A stretch of DNA of 37,305 bases, from the NCBI RefSeq assembly GCF_022662475.1, contig NZ_JAKNQQ010000017.1, positions 1-37,305 of the forward strand. The letters are read 5' to 3'. The stretch is from Sphingomonas sp. TREG-RG-20F-R18-01 (GTDB lineage Bacteria > Pseudomonadota > Alphaproteobacteria > Sphingomonadales > Sphingomonadaceae). The translations under genes were made by a program, and so were the position numbers. Below the pieces are notes generated by a model. The model did not search any database and was not told where the DNA came from. It saw only the letters and a program-made list of their open reading frames with translations. Of this stretch, positions 7,792 to 16,108 are shown in pieces. The first letter of the stretch is position 1, and every line of letters begins with the position of its first letter.

Positions 7792-8547
7792 TCACCATGG
7801 AATGACACCGTACGTGGCATGAGTGAAGTTGCCGGTGGGTCCATCGGAACCCAGCATTGCGACCCGCACAGCTTCGGCAGCACCGTCCTCGACGGTATCC
7901 GTCCCGCCAGGACTCATCCTCGTTTTGGTATAGCCCGGAGACACGGCATTTACTTTAATGCCTTCGCGCTCCAGCTCGATCGCCATCGCAACAGTCAAGC
8001 CGTTGAGAGCGGTCTTCGATGCTGCATAGGTCGCGTCGAAGGACCCGTACATCGGGGAGCTCCGGTCGGATGCCATCGTCAGTGAACCAGCACCACTGGA
8101 GACGTTGACGATACGAGAGTTCGGCGTATCGCGCAGGATCGGCAACATGGCCTGATAGACGGCGAGCACGCCGAAGACGTTGGTGTCCCATACGGCGCGC
8201 ATTTCATCAAGGGAAACGACACTCGGACGGTTGGCCGCCAAAAACTCCTGGGGCGTAACCGGATGATGATTGCCGGCCGTCGCTATGGCCGCGTTCTGGA
8301 CCAGCACGTCAAGGCGGTTGAACTCTGCACGGATCCGGTCCGCCGCCGCCGCGATCGACGCCTGATCCGTCACGTCCAGCTGCACAGCAACGACGTTTGG
8401 TCCCACCGCATCGGCGGCTGCCTTCCCGCGGTCCAAGTCGCGTGAACCCAGAAGAACGGTAAGCCCCTTTGCCGCCAGATCCTTGACGATCTGAAGGCCG
8501 ATGCCCTGGTTGGCGCCTGTGACGAGCGCGACCGTTTTGTCCTGCAT
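7792..8547 (-). CDS. Short-chain dehydrogenase/reductase, carbonyl reductase-like
   Basis: A 251-residue SDR resembling plant and bacterial NADPH carbonyl reductases: ALVTGANQGIGLQIVKDLA (coenzyme motif), LGSRDLDRG, LDVTDQASI, VQNAAIAT, DTNVFGVLAV, the serine strand IVNVSSGAGS, YAASKTALNGLT with the catalytic Tyr and Lys, and VNAVSPGYTKT. Asn at the GANQGIG position and the Arg after the second strand point to NADP(H). Start ATG 8545-8547, with CGGAGA about seven bases upstream. It is divergent from a TetR gene, with two perfect palindromes in the gap. Likely an inducible aldehyde or quinone reductase (inference). Confidence 0.9.
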   Translation of the reverse strand: MQDKTVALVTGANQGIGLQIVKDLAAKGLTVLLGSRDLDRGKAAADAVGPNVVAVQLDVTDQASIAAAADRIRAEFNRLDVLVQNAAIATAGNHHPVTPQEFLAANRPSVVSLDEMRAVWDTNVFGVLAVYQAMLPILRDTPNSRIVNVSSGAGSLTMASDRSSPMYGSFDATYAASKTALNGLTVAMAIELEREGIKVNAVSPGYTKTRMSPGGTDTVEDGAAEAVRVAMLGSDGPTGNFTHATYGVIPW

Positions 8548-8597
8548 GATGATCTCCGGATATTGTGCGCGCCGCTTCGCCTGATTAAATAGTTTTA

Positions 8598-8633
8598 GGA
8601 GCGGCGCTCCGTCTATATACGGAGCAATGCTCC
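8598..8633. promoter_or_regulatory. Tandem TetR operator: two perfect GGAGC-N3-GCTCC palindromes
   Basis: GGAGCGGCGCTCC at 8598-8610 and GGAGCAATGCTCC at 8621-8633 share both five-base arms and are offset by 23 bases, about two helical turns. They lie between the divergent SDR and tetR starts and are well placed to control both. Binding by the adjacent TetR is inferred. Confidence 0.75.
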
Positions 8634-8678
8634 TTCTAGCAAGTGAGATACGTGGCGAAGGTATTATCAACCGAGCGG

Positions 8679-9263
8679 ATGACCGGAGCCGCGCCGATTG
8701 TAGGGGGAGAACGTCGCCTCCGTGCCGACGCGCAGCGGAGCATCGATGCGCTGATCACGGCGGCAAGGGAGCTGTTCGCCACGACAGGAGTGGACGCGAC
8801 GACCCGCGAGATCGCCGAACGGGCCGGCGTCGGCATGGGCACGCTCTTCCGCCGATTCCCTCAACGGGCCGACCTGATCGCTGCCGTATTCCAAAGTGAG
8901 ATGGTTGCCATTGCGGACGCGGCAAACAGCCTTGCCGCCGATTGTACGCCATTCGAAGCGTTGGCCAAATGGATGCAAGCCTATGCTGCCTTCATCGGCA
9001 CCAAGCGCGGTCTGGCCAAGGCGCTGAGTTCCGGCGATCCGGTGTTTGTCGGTGTCTTTGCACATTTCGACCAACGGCTTCGCCCGACCGCGCAGAAGCT
9101 CTACGACGCCGCGGTCGCGGCCGGCGAAGCGAGACCAGATGTCGATGCAGCCGAGTTGCTGTGCGCGGTGTCGACTTTGTGCATGTCGACCTATCCCGGA
9201 AAGCCCGACCATGCAGGTCAGATGACGGCTCTCCTGGTGGAGGGGCTTCGCGTAGCACGTTGA
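8679..9263 (+). CDS. TetR/AcrR family transcriptional regulator
   Basis: A 194-residue regulator. The helix-turn-helix reads TTREIAERAGVGMGTLFRRFPQRADLI, a textbook TetR recognition helix; the C-terminal part resembles the TetR_C_33-like group often found beside SDR genes. The frame is also open from a GTG at 8643. The ATG at 8679 starts with the usual short leader before the ADAQRSIDAL helix and is preferred, though neither start has a good ribosome-binding site. It is divergent from the carbonyl reductase-like SDR and shares the palindrome pair, so it probably represses itself and the SDR and responds to the SDR substrate or a related electrophile. Ligand unknown. Confidence 0.87.
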   Translation: MTGAAPIVGGERRLRADAQRSIDALITAARELFATTGVDATTREIAERAGVGMGTLFRRFPQRADLIAAVFQSEMVAIADAANSLAADCTPFEALAKWMQAYAAFIGTKRGLAKALSSGDPVFVGVFAHFDQRLRPTAQKLYDAAVAAGEARPDVDAAELLCAVSTLCMSTYPGKPDHAGQMTALLVEGLRVAR

Positions 9264-9451
9264 TCTAACCCGATCGAGAATGTTGACGCGATTTTCGGCA
9301 AGGAGATTGAGAAGGTCTTTGGCTGAGTAAGGACGTCTGCCCCGTCGCGCGATACGCCTCGGATGCGATTCGCGATCGGCAGGTGACGATCTCGACTTCG
9401 CAAGCTGCCTTCATGCAGGCTTCGGAGCTGGTAGAACTTGGAAGGACTGAG

Positions 9452-9964
9452 ATGAACGATTTACAAGAGCTGCTCGATCGCGAAGCGATCAGGGATTGTC
9501 TGTTCCGCTATTGCCGCGGTGTCGATCGCGGTGATGAGGCGGCGTTGCGCGGTGCCTATTGGCCCGACGCTACCGACAATCACGGTGCTTATTCGGGCAG
9601 CGCGACCGGCTTCGTTGATTTCGCGATGAGGGCGATCGCGGCGACGGAGCCGGGCATCCACCAGATGCACAATATCCTGATCGACTTCCAGGACGCTGGC
9701 GCGTTAGTCGAGACGTATTTCTCCGCCTGGCAGCAGCTACCTGGACCCAGCGGCTTTTTCCGTGCCCATCAGAAGGGGCGCTACGTAGATTGGTTCGAGA
9801 AGCGCGACGGGATGTGGAAAATAAAGAACCGAAAGGTCGTATTCGACTGGACCGAAGTGATGCCTGAACCGGACGGCACGCGCGAGGAGCGTTTCGCTAG
9901 AGCGCAGCCGATGGGGCTGCATCATCCCAACGATATCGTTTATCAATCCTCGCACAAACGTTGA
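9452..9964 (+). CDS. SnoaL-like / nuclear transport factor 2 fold protein
   Basis: A 170-residue protein of the SnoaL_4 type: the N-terminal helix LLDREAIRDCLFRYCRGVDRGDEAAL, then YWPDATDNHGAYSG, a hydrophobic helix, IHQMHN, and the closing strands GRYVDWFEKRDGMWKIKNRKVVFDW. This helix-rich start followed by a curved sheet is typical of proteins that act as hydratases, isomerases or dehydratase-like accessory enzymes in aromatic and terpenoid catabolism; here no specific reaction can be assigned. Start ATG 9452 with GGAAGGA five bases before it; the frame is open 23 codons upstream without a site. It stands alone between tetR and a convergent reductase gene. Confidence 0.82.
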   Translation: MNDLQELLDREAIRDCLFRYCRGVDRGDEAALRGAYWPDATDNHGAYSGSATGFVDFAMRAIAATEPGIHQMHNILIDFQDAGALVETYFSAWQQLPGPSGFFRAHQKGRYVDWFEKRDGMWKIKNRKVVFDWTEVMPEPDGTREERFARAQPMGLHHPNDIVYQSSHKR

Positions 9965-10048
9965 CGAGTGTGCCGAGAAAACCCCTGACATTGATGATAG
10001 ATTGACGCTTAGCATTGTCTATGCACACGCTTATCTGTTGAAAACGGT

Positions 10049-10076
10049 GCCGAACCATACGGCGCTATGGTTCGGC
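10049..10076. terminator. Strong hairpin between convergent genes
   Basis: GCCGAACCAT pairs perfectly with ATGGTTCGGC across an eight-base loop. It sits between the SnoaL-like gene (ending 9964) and the MDR reductase gene (ending 10082), which converge. There is no long T-run on either side, so it is a plausible shared transcription barrier rather than a classical terminator. Confidence 0.5.
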
Positions 10077-10081
10077 CTGCA

Positions 10082-11134
10082 TTAGGGGAAAGTGATGACG
10101 ACTTTACCGAATGGGCGGCCGTTGATCGCATGGTCCAGTGCCGCTGCGGAGTCGGCGAACGGGAAGCGGCTGTCGATCACCGGGCGCAACCTGCTCTGGT
10201 CCAGGACCCGTTGCAGCGCCTCGTAACCGTCGCGGTTACCCGGAGCGATGCCGCTCAGGCGGACGTTCTTCGTCAGCAGCGGGAAGGTCACGTCCGGCAC
10301 CATCCCGCCGGTGGTCGCGCGGAAGCCGACCAGGGCCACGAAGCCGTTCTGGCGCAAGGCCGCCAGCACCTGCGCAAAGGCCGACAGGCCGCCCGTCTCC
10401 ATGACAGCGTCCGCGCCCCGCCCACCCGTCGCGGCCAGCACGGCCTGCGGCCAGTCGCTCGTTCCATAGTCCAGGACCAGGTCGGCGCCCAGCGCCCTCA
10501 GCCTGGGGCCGCGAGCGTCAAGCTGGCCCGTGGTGATGACGACCTTCGTGCCGAACAGCTTGGCCAGTTGAAGCGTGAAAATCGACACGCCGCCCGACCC
10601 GGTGACGAGCATGGTGTCACCAGGTCCTACTCCCGACTCCACGATGGACGTGTAGGCCGTCAGGGCGGCGATCGGCAGGGTCGCGGCCTCGTCAAAGTCC
10701 AGATAGTCCGCAAAGTGGGACACCGCCCGCTCGGGCAGCACCACGCTTTCGGCCAGGACACCGTCCAGGGGTCCGCCGTTCTGCGCGGCGTGCCGGTCCG
10801 GCCGGAGTGGACCGGAGATCCAGTCCCGCGTCATCAGCGTGGTCACCCGGTCACCAACCCTGACCCGTTCTACGCCGGACCCGGCTTCGACCACCTCTCC
10901 GGCGCCGTCCGAGATGGGCACGAACGGCAAGGCGCTCTCCGGAATGCCGTACCTCCCGGTGATGACGACATGGTCGCGGTAGTTGATCGAGGCGGCGCGC
11001 ATCCGCACCCTGACCTCACCTGGTCCCACCTGCCGGTCCGGGCGCCGGACCTCGCCCACGTGATCGTAGCCGAAGCCTGAAAGCTCGAAGGCCCGAACCG
11101 TCGCTGTCGAGGGCGATTGCGTTGTAATATTCAT
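10082..11134 (-). CDS. Zinc-independent medium-chain reductase (quinone oxidoreductase-like)
   Basis: A 350-residue MDR-superfamily NAD(P)H-dependent reductase. The GroES-like half reads PGEVRVRMRAASINYRDHVVITGRYG and PFVPISDGAGEVVEAG; the cysteine and zinc-binding histidine of classical alcohol dehydrogenases are missing, which places it with the zinc-free quinone or enoyl reductases. The coenzyme half has LVTGSGGVSIFTLQLAKLFG and a GGRGADAVMETGG stretch. Start ATG 11132-11134 with GGGGAAG upstream; 55 more codons are open upstream but run into the divergent lysR promoter. The gap to lysR is 163 bases, a standard LysR-target layout. Likely reduces quinones or enones under LysR control (inference). 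Confidence 0.88.
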   Translation of the reverse strand: MNITTQSPSTATVRAFELSGFGYDHVGEVRRPDRQVGPGEVRVRMRAASINYRDHVVITGRYGIPESALPFVPISDGAGEVVEAGSGVERVRVGDRVTTLMTRDWISGPLRPDRHAAQNGGPLDGVLAESVVLPERAVSHFADYLDFDEAATLPIAALTAYTSIVESGVGPGDTMLVTGSGGVSIFTLQLAKLFGTKVVITTGQLDARGPRLRALGADLVLDYGTSDWPQAVLAATGGRGADAVMETGGLSAFAQVLAALRQNGFVALVGFRATTGGMVPDVTFPLLTKNVRLSGIAPGNRDGYEALQRVLDQSRLRPVIDSRFPFADSAAALDHAINGRPFGKVVITFP

Positions 11135-11297
11135 GGAGGCTTCCCCGCTGAGGTGCTGCGCCGGCAGGTGCTCCGGCATTCGGCGCGCAAGCTCTTCGCT
11201 GCACGCCTTGATTGGCATGTGGGTACTCCCGCTGGTAACAGTAGGTCCGCAATCGCGAGACATTCGCGCAACAGTTCCTCCTATCGGTCGCCAATTC

Positions 11298-12242
11298 ATG
11301 GGTTCCAGTCCGCTATCTCACCTGCAAGGCGTTGCGGCCTTCGTCCACGCGGTCGAGAGCGGAAGCTTCACAGCCGCCGCAGCACGCGCTGGGCTGTCGA
11401 AGTCCGCTATCGGCAAGAGCGTCGCCCGCCTCGAGCAGCGCCTCGGTGTGCGGCTACTGGACCGCACCACCCGAAGTCTCAGCATGACAGCGGAGGGGCA
11501 GGCATATTATGCCAGTTGCGTGGCGGTCCTGGCCGAACTCGGCCGTGCCGAGGCCCAGCTTGCCGCGCGCCAGCAGGAGGTGTCGGGCCGCCTTCGGGTC
11601 AACCTGCCCCTCTCGCTCGGACGGATGTGGGTTGCGCCACTGCTGCATCCGCTCGCACGAATGCACCCCAAACTCGATCTGGAGATTTCGTTCTCTGACC
11701 GCGTCGTCGATCTTGTCGAGGACGGCCTCGACTTGGTTGTCCGAATCGGCGACCCGGGAAACCAAGCCAGTCTGGTAGGCCGTCGGCTCGGTACGCAGTG
11801 CTGGGTGACCTGCGCCGCGCCGTTCTACCTAGACACCCGGGGGCGCCCACGAAGCCCGGAGGAGTTGGCGAGCCACGATTGCCTGGTGTTCGCCAGGGAC
11901 GGCTTCACCCGTCCATGGCGGCACGCGGTCCCGGGCGCCACGCCAACCGAGATGAGAATGAGGGCGCGCCACTGGATCAACCACGGTGAGGCGTTGCGGG
12001 ACGCAGCCCTCGCCGGGCTTGGCGTCGCTCACCTCCCGACCTGGCTGATCGCCGACGACATCCGATCCAAGCGCCTGGAAGCTGTCCTGGCCGGCGTTCC
12101 CGTCGAGGGCGAGGTCATCCACGTCCTCTGGCACCGCTCGAAGGACATGCTGCCAAAGGTCCGTGCGGCTATCGGCGCGCTCGTGAAGGGCTTTATTCCA
12201 GCGCCGCCTTGGGAGGATGCCGTCAAACATCACTCCTTGTGA
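11298..12242 (+). CDS. LysR family transcriptional regulator
   Basis: A 314-residue LysR-type regulator. The N-terminal winged helix is clear: GVAAFVHAVESGSFTAAAARAGLSKSAIGKSVARLEQRLGVRLLDRTTRSLSMTAEG. It continues into the usual periplasmic-binding-like effector domain: GRLRVNLPLSLGRMWVAPLL, DLVVRIGDPG, GLGVAHLPTWL. This is the subgroup resembling PA0477-type and aromatic or quinone-responsive LysR proteins. The ATG at 11298 is chosen; the longer open frame runs across the divergent promoter and has no family match. It probably activates the zinc-free reductase from their 163-base intergenic region. Effector unknown. Confidence 0.9.
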   Translation: MGSSPLSHLQGVAAFVHAVESGSFTAAAARAGLSKSAIGKSVARLEQRLGVRLLDRTTRSLSMTAEGQAYYASCVAVLAELGRAEAQLAARQQEVSGRLRVNLPLSLGRMWVAPLLHPLARMHPKLDLEISFSDRVVDLVEDGLDLVVRIGDPGNQASLVGRRLGTQCWVTCAAPFYLDTRGRPRSPEELASHDCLVFARDGFTRPWRHAVPGATPTEMRMRARHWINHGEALRDAALAGLGVAHLPTWLIADDIRSKRLEAVLAGVPVEGEVIHVLWHRSKDMLPKVRAAIGALVKGFIPAPPWEDAVKHHSL

Positions 12243-12254
12243 CAAGCCGCGTAA

Positions 12255-12563
12255 CCTGCGACCTTCAGGCTACCTTCGTCCTTCTTCGACATGGCCGGAG
12301 TGTTCTCTGGTGCAACGATACGGCAGCGTTCGTTCTTCCTGCCCGGAAAGGCTGACGGGTTAATGAAGGTACGGGCCACCACAGCGCAGAGCCTGCGCCC
12401 GTCCCTGCCCAACCTTCCTGAGTTCATCGCGCTGGAAGGGATTGGGCATTAGCCCCAAGGCGAAGCCAGCCTTGCGGTGAACGAGGCGATCTTAGGTTTC
12501 CTGGCGGGTTTGCAACTGCCTGGGTGCGTTGCGGGGGACGCAAACGCGGCTTCGCAACTGTGA
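12255..12563 (+). pseudogene. C-terminal relic of an alpha/beta hydrolase (epoxide hydrolase-like)
   Basis: The plus frame beginning after the TAA at 12252 reads SSFFDMAGVFSGATIRQRSFFLPGKADGL, then LPNLPEFIALEGIGH, a TAG stop at 12450-12452, and PQGEASLAVNEAILGFLAGL before a TGA at 12561-12563. This is the last third of an epoxide-hydrolase-type alpha/beta hydrolase: the strand before the catalytic acid (FFLPGKAD), and the GIGHWPQ loop carrying the catalytic histidine. The conserved Trp codon TGG is replaced by TAG. The upstream two thirds, including the nucleophile, are gone. Not functional. It fills the gap between lysR and the dipeptidase-like gene. Confidence 0.65.
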
Positions 12564-12571
12564 AAAAGTCA

Positions 12572-13672
12572 TCACCAAGTCTCGCGGAAGACCCTTTCGA
12601 AATTCGTTCCCAGAACCTTGTCGCGGACGCGAGCGGGGTATCCGCTCTTGGCAAGTTTGGCATCTATCGTCCGCCAGCGAGATGGTCCGTTCAGACCGAC
12701 CACGTAGGGTAGCGGACCCTCCTCGGGCGCCATAGTTCCGGCGGCCTTCCGTTCGGCTTCGCCCTTGTCCCATTCGGCCACATTCGCAGGCGAGGTGTCG
12801 GTGGCCAGCAGATCCGTGTCGCTGCCGATGCCGACGTGATCCTCGCCGCACACGGCGAGAGCATGGGTCAGATGCCGCATGTAGATGTCCAGGGTCGGGT
12901 TGGCCGGGTAGTTGCCGAGATAGGACAGGTCGTAGATGCCGATCGTTCCTCCGCCATCGGCCACCGCCCGCAACAGTCTGTCGGACTTGTTACGCGGATG
13001 AGCGTGAACCGCGGCACATCCAGCATGGGTTATAAGAGCCGGGCGGGTGGCGATGCCTAACGCATCGAAGCTCGACGGCTCGTCGGAATGACTGAGATCG
13101 ACGGTGACGCCCGCCTTGTTCATTCGTCCGACCGCCTCGTGACCCGCTCGGGTCAGTCCGGTGCCGTTCTTGACCATTACGCCGCTTCCGAAGGCGGACT
13201 GCACATTGTAGCTCAGGCCCATGACGAGGACGCCGCGGCTGCGGAAATAATCGACGCGCTCCGGACGCCCCTCATGCATGTCGGCCGACTCGAAGGAGAA
13301 AATGACCCCGACATGACCGGAGCGCTTCGCCGATGCGATATCGGACACGGTCAACACATGGGAGAACAGCTGAGCGTTGCTCGCGATCGACCTCTCCATG
13401 TCGGCGATGTCCTTAGTGGCGTCGGCATATCCTCCGGCGCCTCCCAGCGTTTGCTTCAGCGCCGTCAAGCCAGACTTCCTGACGCGGGAAATGGTGGCAG
13501 CATCCACCAGAGCATCGCCATTTAGCGTCGAGAGGACCAGGTTGCCGTCGATGACCACGGCTGTTCGGTAGCGCTCATCACCCGACTCCGCATGGGCCCA
13601 TAACGCCGGCGGGACCACTACGGCTCCCCCGCAAGCCGCTAACATGTCACGTCTACTCAGAACGAACGCCAT
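12572..13672 (-). CDS. Tat-exported M19 (membrane dipeptidase-like) metallohydrolase
   Basis: A 366-residue protein of the renal dipeptidase family. A twin-arginine signal (LSRRDMLAACGG plus a hydrophobic stretch ending AHA near residue 28) predicts export. Family landmarks: FSFESAD (Glu128), VDLSHSDEPS (His195), ALITHAG (His216) and HVGIGSDTDLL. The usual first metal ligands, an HxD near the start of the barrel, are absent: the strand reads VVIDGNLV, so activity may be altered. Start: ATG 13670-13672 with AGGGGAAG just upstream. It follows the dioxygenase gene on the same strand after a 220-base gap in which nothing definite is seen. It may hydrolyse an amide-type precursor outside the cytoplasm (inference). 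Confidence 0.85.
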   Translation of the reverse strand: MAFVLSRRDMLAACGGAVVVPPALWAHAESGDERYRTAVVIDGNLVLSTLNGDALVDAATISRVRKSGLTALKQTLGGAGGYADATKDIADMERSIASNAQLFSHVLTVSDIASAKRSGHVGVIFSFESADMHEGRPERVDYFRSRGVLVMGLSYNVQSAFGSGVMVKNGTGLTRAGHEAVGRMNKAGVTVDLSHSDEPSSFDALGIATRPALITHAGCAAVHAHPRNKSDRLLRAVADGGGTIGIYDLSYLGNYPANPTLDIYMRHLTHALAVCGEDHVGIGSDTDLLATDTSPANVAEWDKGEAERKAAGTMAPEEGPLPYVVGLNGPSRWRTIDAKLAKSGYPARVRDKVLGTNFERVFRETW

Positions 13673-13893
13673 AACTTCCCCTATGAACTTGGCGGCAATC
13701 CTAGGTAAGCGGTCTCGCGGCGCCAGCAACGATCAGGCGCTTGCCGGTGAGATCGAGGCTGCTGTCCTCAATCTCGGTTGATCGCTGGAGTGACCACAGG
13801 AGTTTCGCCTGCCCAGTGCGACTCTCGCGCTTTGAAGTGAGGCCGCGATGTCGGCAGCGGCTGGGACCGTCAACGCGGCCCCGCCAAACTCAA

Positions 13894-14799
13894 TTACAAT
13901 TCCGGAGGACCGCCAAGCGCAGCCGTCACGAAGTCGAATTCGTAACGCGTCTCCCACCGTGTCATTTCGGTAATCGGCCAATGCTTCGGGCGCTGCGGCA
14001 GATCACCGTGCCACGGACGTGGTTCACACATGCCCATCTCGGGGATGAAGACGTCCATGTCGTTGTAGAGCTCGATCACGGCACTATCGGCACCGTGGTG
14101 GTAGGACGCCACGTTATGCCCAGCGGTATGCCGCGAAGGGCCCCATAGTGTGGGTACTTTCTCTCGGGCGAGATGGTCCGCGGCCCGGAATTGGTGGTCG
14201 CGGCCTTCAAGCTGAAACGCGAGGTGATGGAGTGTCGCAAAGGGAGCCTGGATGACGTTCAGGACATGATGGTCACGGTTGCACGTGACGAAGGTCACGA
14301 AATCCTCGAACCAGTCGGTAGTCGAGAAGCCGAGCCCATTGGTCAGGAATCCGAGAACGGCCGATGCGTCAGTGGTCAGGATCGCGACATGTCCAACCCG
14401 GACGGGATCTACGCCGCGGCCACTAAAACCGGGGCCCGCGGCCGCGATCTCGGGCAGCAGCTGGAACGTGTGACCTCCCAGATCCGTCACCTCCAGCAGT
14501 CGCGGCACGCCGGGTCGCGCGTCACTTTTGCTCTCAACCCGCAGACCCATCTCGGCTATGCGCCGTTGCAGATCAGGGAGTTCCACCCCTGGCCCCACCT
14601 GTAGGCCGATAGCGGTTAAACCCGGTCGATCGCCTTTCCGAAGAGCGATGTTGTGATGGTCGAGGCCGAGGCTGAGATAGGCCGCATCTCCGGTCTGCTG
14701 CACCGTCGTGGCACCGAGCACGCCGTCATAATAAGCACGGGCGTCGTCTAGCGACGGGGTTGCGAGGTCTACATAGGCCAATCTAAAAACGCGGGGCAT
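13894..14799 (-). CDS. Extradiol ring-cleavage dioxygenase (VOC superfamily, type I)
   Basis: A 301-residue two-domain vicinal-oxygen-chelate protein expected to split a catechol next to its hydroxyls with Fe(II) and O2 (meta cleavage). The C-terminal domain holds the 2-His-1-carboxylate set: His137 in VGHVAI, His192 in LHHLAFQL and Glu243 in VIELYND; His228 (AGHNV) and Tyr233/His234 fit the second-sphere acid-base positions. The N-terminal domain repeats the fold without ligands, as in type I enzymes. ATG 14797-14799 has a strong AGGAGG six bases upstream. It follows the ferredoxin reductase by 22 bases, as the last gene of the tight leftward operon. Substrate unknown; the monooxygenase across the promoter probably makes it. 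Confidence 0.9.
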   Translation of the reverse strand: MPRVFRLAYVDLATPSLDDARAYYDGVLGATTVQQTGDAAYLSLGLDHHNIALRKGDRPGLTAIGLQVGPGVELPDLQRRIAEMGLRVESKSDARPGVPRLLEVTDLGGHTFQLLPEIAAAGPGFSGRGVDPVRVGHVAILTTDASAVLGFLTNGLGFSTTDWFEDFVTFVTCNRDHHVLNVIQAPFATLHHLAFQLEGRDHQFRAADHLAREKVPTLWGPSRHTAGHNVASYHHGADSAVIELYNDMDVFIPEMGMCEPRPWHGDLPQRPKHWPITEMTRWETRYEFDFVTAALGGPPEL

Positions 14800-14821
14800 C
14801 ACTGTCCTCCTGTCATTGTTG

Positions 14822-16108
14822 TCATACGGCGCGCGCGCCGACGGTGGGCTTGGTTGCTTTGGAACTGGGCGTTCCGCGTTCCGCGGCAGACGCAACGTCC
14901 TTGAGCGAGATCGACGGGTCGCCGAGGCGGACTAAATCGACGACGCGGAGGATCAAGCCCTTGCCCTGCACGTAGTCGCGCACCGCGTTCACGCAGTCGA
15001 AGGCGATGACCCTGCCCGCACGCAGGTAGGCGATCGAGAAGCTGCGCGATGCGGGATCGCCGCGGACGATCTCGACGTCGTGACCCGATGACAGTCCGAT
15101 GGTCTGCAGCTTAAGATCATACTGCTCGGACCAGAACCAGGGTACCGCGCAATAGGGTTCGGATCCGCCGCACAGTGTCTTAGCGACCGTCATGGCCATG
15201 TCGTTCGCGTTCTGCACGGACTCGAGTCTCACCTGAGTCCAGTCTGCATGAACGTTTCCGTGCAGTGCGCAATCTCCAATGGCGTAGACATCCGGCAGCG
15301 ACGTTCGGCAATAGGCATCGACCTCTACTCCGTTGCCGCACCTCGCGCCGGCGTTCAGCAGCGGACCCATTTCGGGAACGATGCCGATTCCGACGATCAC
15401 CATGTCACACGGAATATCGTTGCCATCGGCCAGTCGGACGCCGGTGACCCGGTCGCCATCCCCGAGGATTCGGTCCACCCCGACCCCGAGTCGCAGATCC
15501 ACTCCGTGCGACCGGTGCTCGATTTCAAAGAATCGCGACAGAGCAGGCCCGGCGACCCGTGACAGCACGCGCTCTTGCGCTTCGATCACGGTGATTTGCT
15601 TGCCAAGCTTGGTCAGCACCGCCGCCGCCTCGAGTCCGATGAAGCCGCCGCCGATCACGCAGATGCGTTCGACCGCGACGAGCTCGTCGACCATCGCGTC
15701 GACATCGGCCTTGTTGCGGATGGAGTGCACGCCGGCAAGGTCGTGACCTTCGCACCCTAGGCGACGCGCGCTGCCGCCTGCGGCCCAGACAAGCGACCCG
15801 TACGCAACGCGCAGGCCTCCGGACGTCGTCACTTCGCGCCGCGTGGGATCGACGGTCTCGACCCGCTGGCCGGAAATGATTTCGATGCTGCGTTCGGCCC
15901 AGAACTGCGCGGGCCGGATTAACAGGCGTTCGAACGACTTAGAGCCGGCGAGGTAGTCCTTCGACAGAGGCGGGCGCTCGTAAGGGGGAAACTGTTCTTC
16001 GCCGATCATCCCGATCGAACCTTCGAAGCCGTGCTTGCGTAGCGCGATCGCCGTCTGCGCACCGCCGTGGCCCGTGCCGACGATCACGACGTCGAACGCG
16101 CCGCTCAT
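14822..16108 (-). CDS. FAD-dependent ferredoxin reductase (rhodocoxin/putidaredoxin reductase type)
   Basis: A 428-residue NAD(P)H:ferredoxin reductase of the oxygenase-coupled class. It has an N-terminal FAD motif VIVGTGHGGAQTA (residues 8-20), the PYERPPLSKDYL signature of this family, an NAD-binding motif VIGGGFIGLEAAA (151-163), and the second FAD site VYAIGDC around residue 279, followed by a reductase C-terminal domain with WFWSEQYDLKLQ. It should pass electrons to the [2Fe-2S] ferredoxin two genes upstream and so feed the Rieske oxygenase, or the P450. Its ATG overlaps the stop of the S-formylglutathione hydrolase gene by four bases (ATGA). The last 30 or so residues extend beyond the usual family end. 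Confidence 0.93.
   Translation of the reverse strand: MSGAFDVVIVGTGHGGAQTAIALRKHGFEGSIGMIGEEQFPPYERPPLSKDYLAGSKSFERLLIRPAQFWAERSIEIISGQRVETVDPTRREVTTSGGLRVAYGSLVWAAGGSARRLGCEGHDLAGVHSIRNKADVDAMVDELVAVERICVIGGGFIGLEAAAVLTKLGKQITVIEAQERVLSRVAGPALSRFFEIEHRSHGVDLRLGVGVDRILGDGDRVTGVRLADGNDIPCDMVIVGIGIVPEMGPLLNAGARCGNGVEVDAYCRTSLPDVYAIGDCALHGNVHADWTQVRLESVQNANDMAMTVAKTLCGGSEPYCAVPWFWSEQYDLKLQTIGLSSGHDVEIVRGDPASRSFSIAYLRAGRVIAFDCVNAVRDYVQGKGLILRVVDLVRLGDPSISLKDVASAAERGTPSSKATKPTVGARAV

Noticed and set aside
10067..11080. Plus-strand 337-codon frame opposite the MDR reductase
   Set aside because: Composition is that of an antisense shadow (His/Arg/Gln-rich), while the minus strand encodes a complete reductase.
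13733..13900. Possible reductase remnant (DLTGKRLIVAGA on the minus strand) between the dioxygenase and M19 genes
   Set aside because: Only about 12 suggestive residues with a stop soon after; too short to support.
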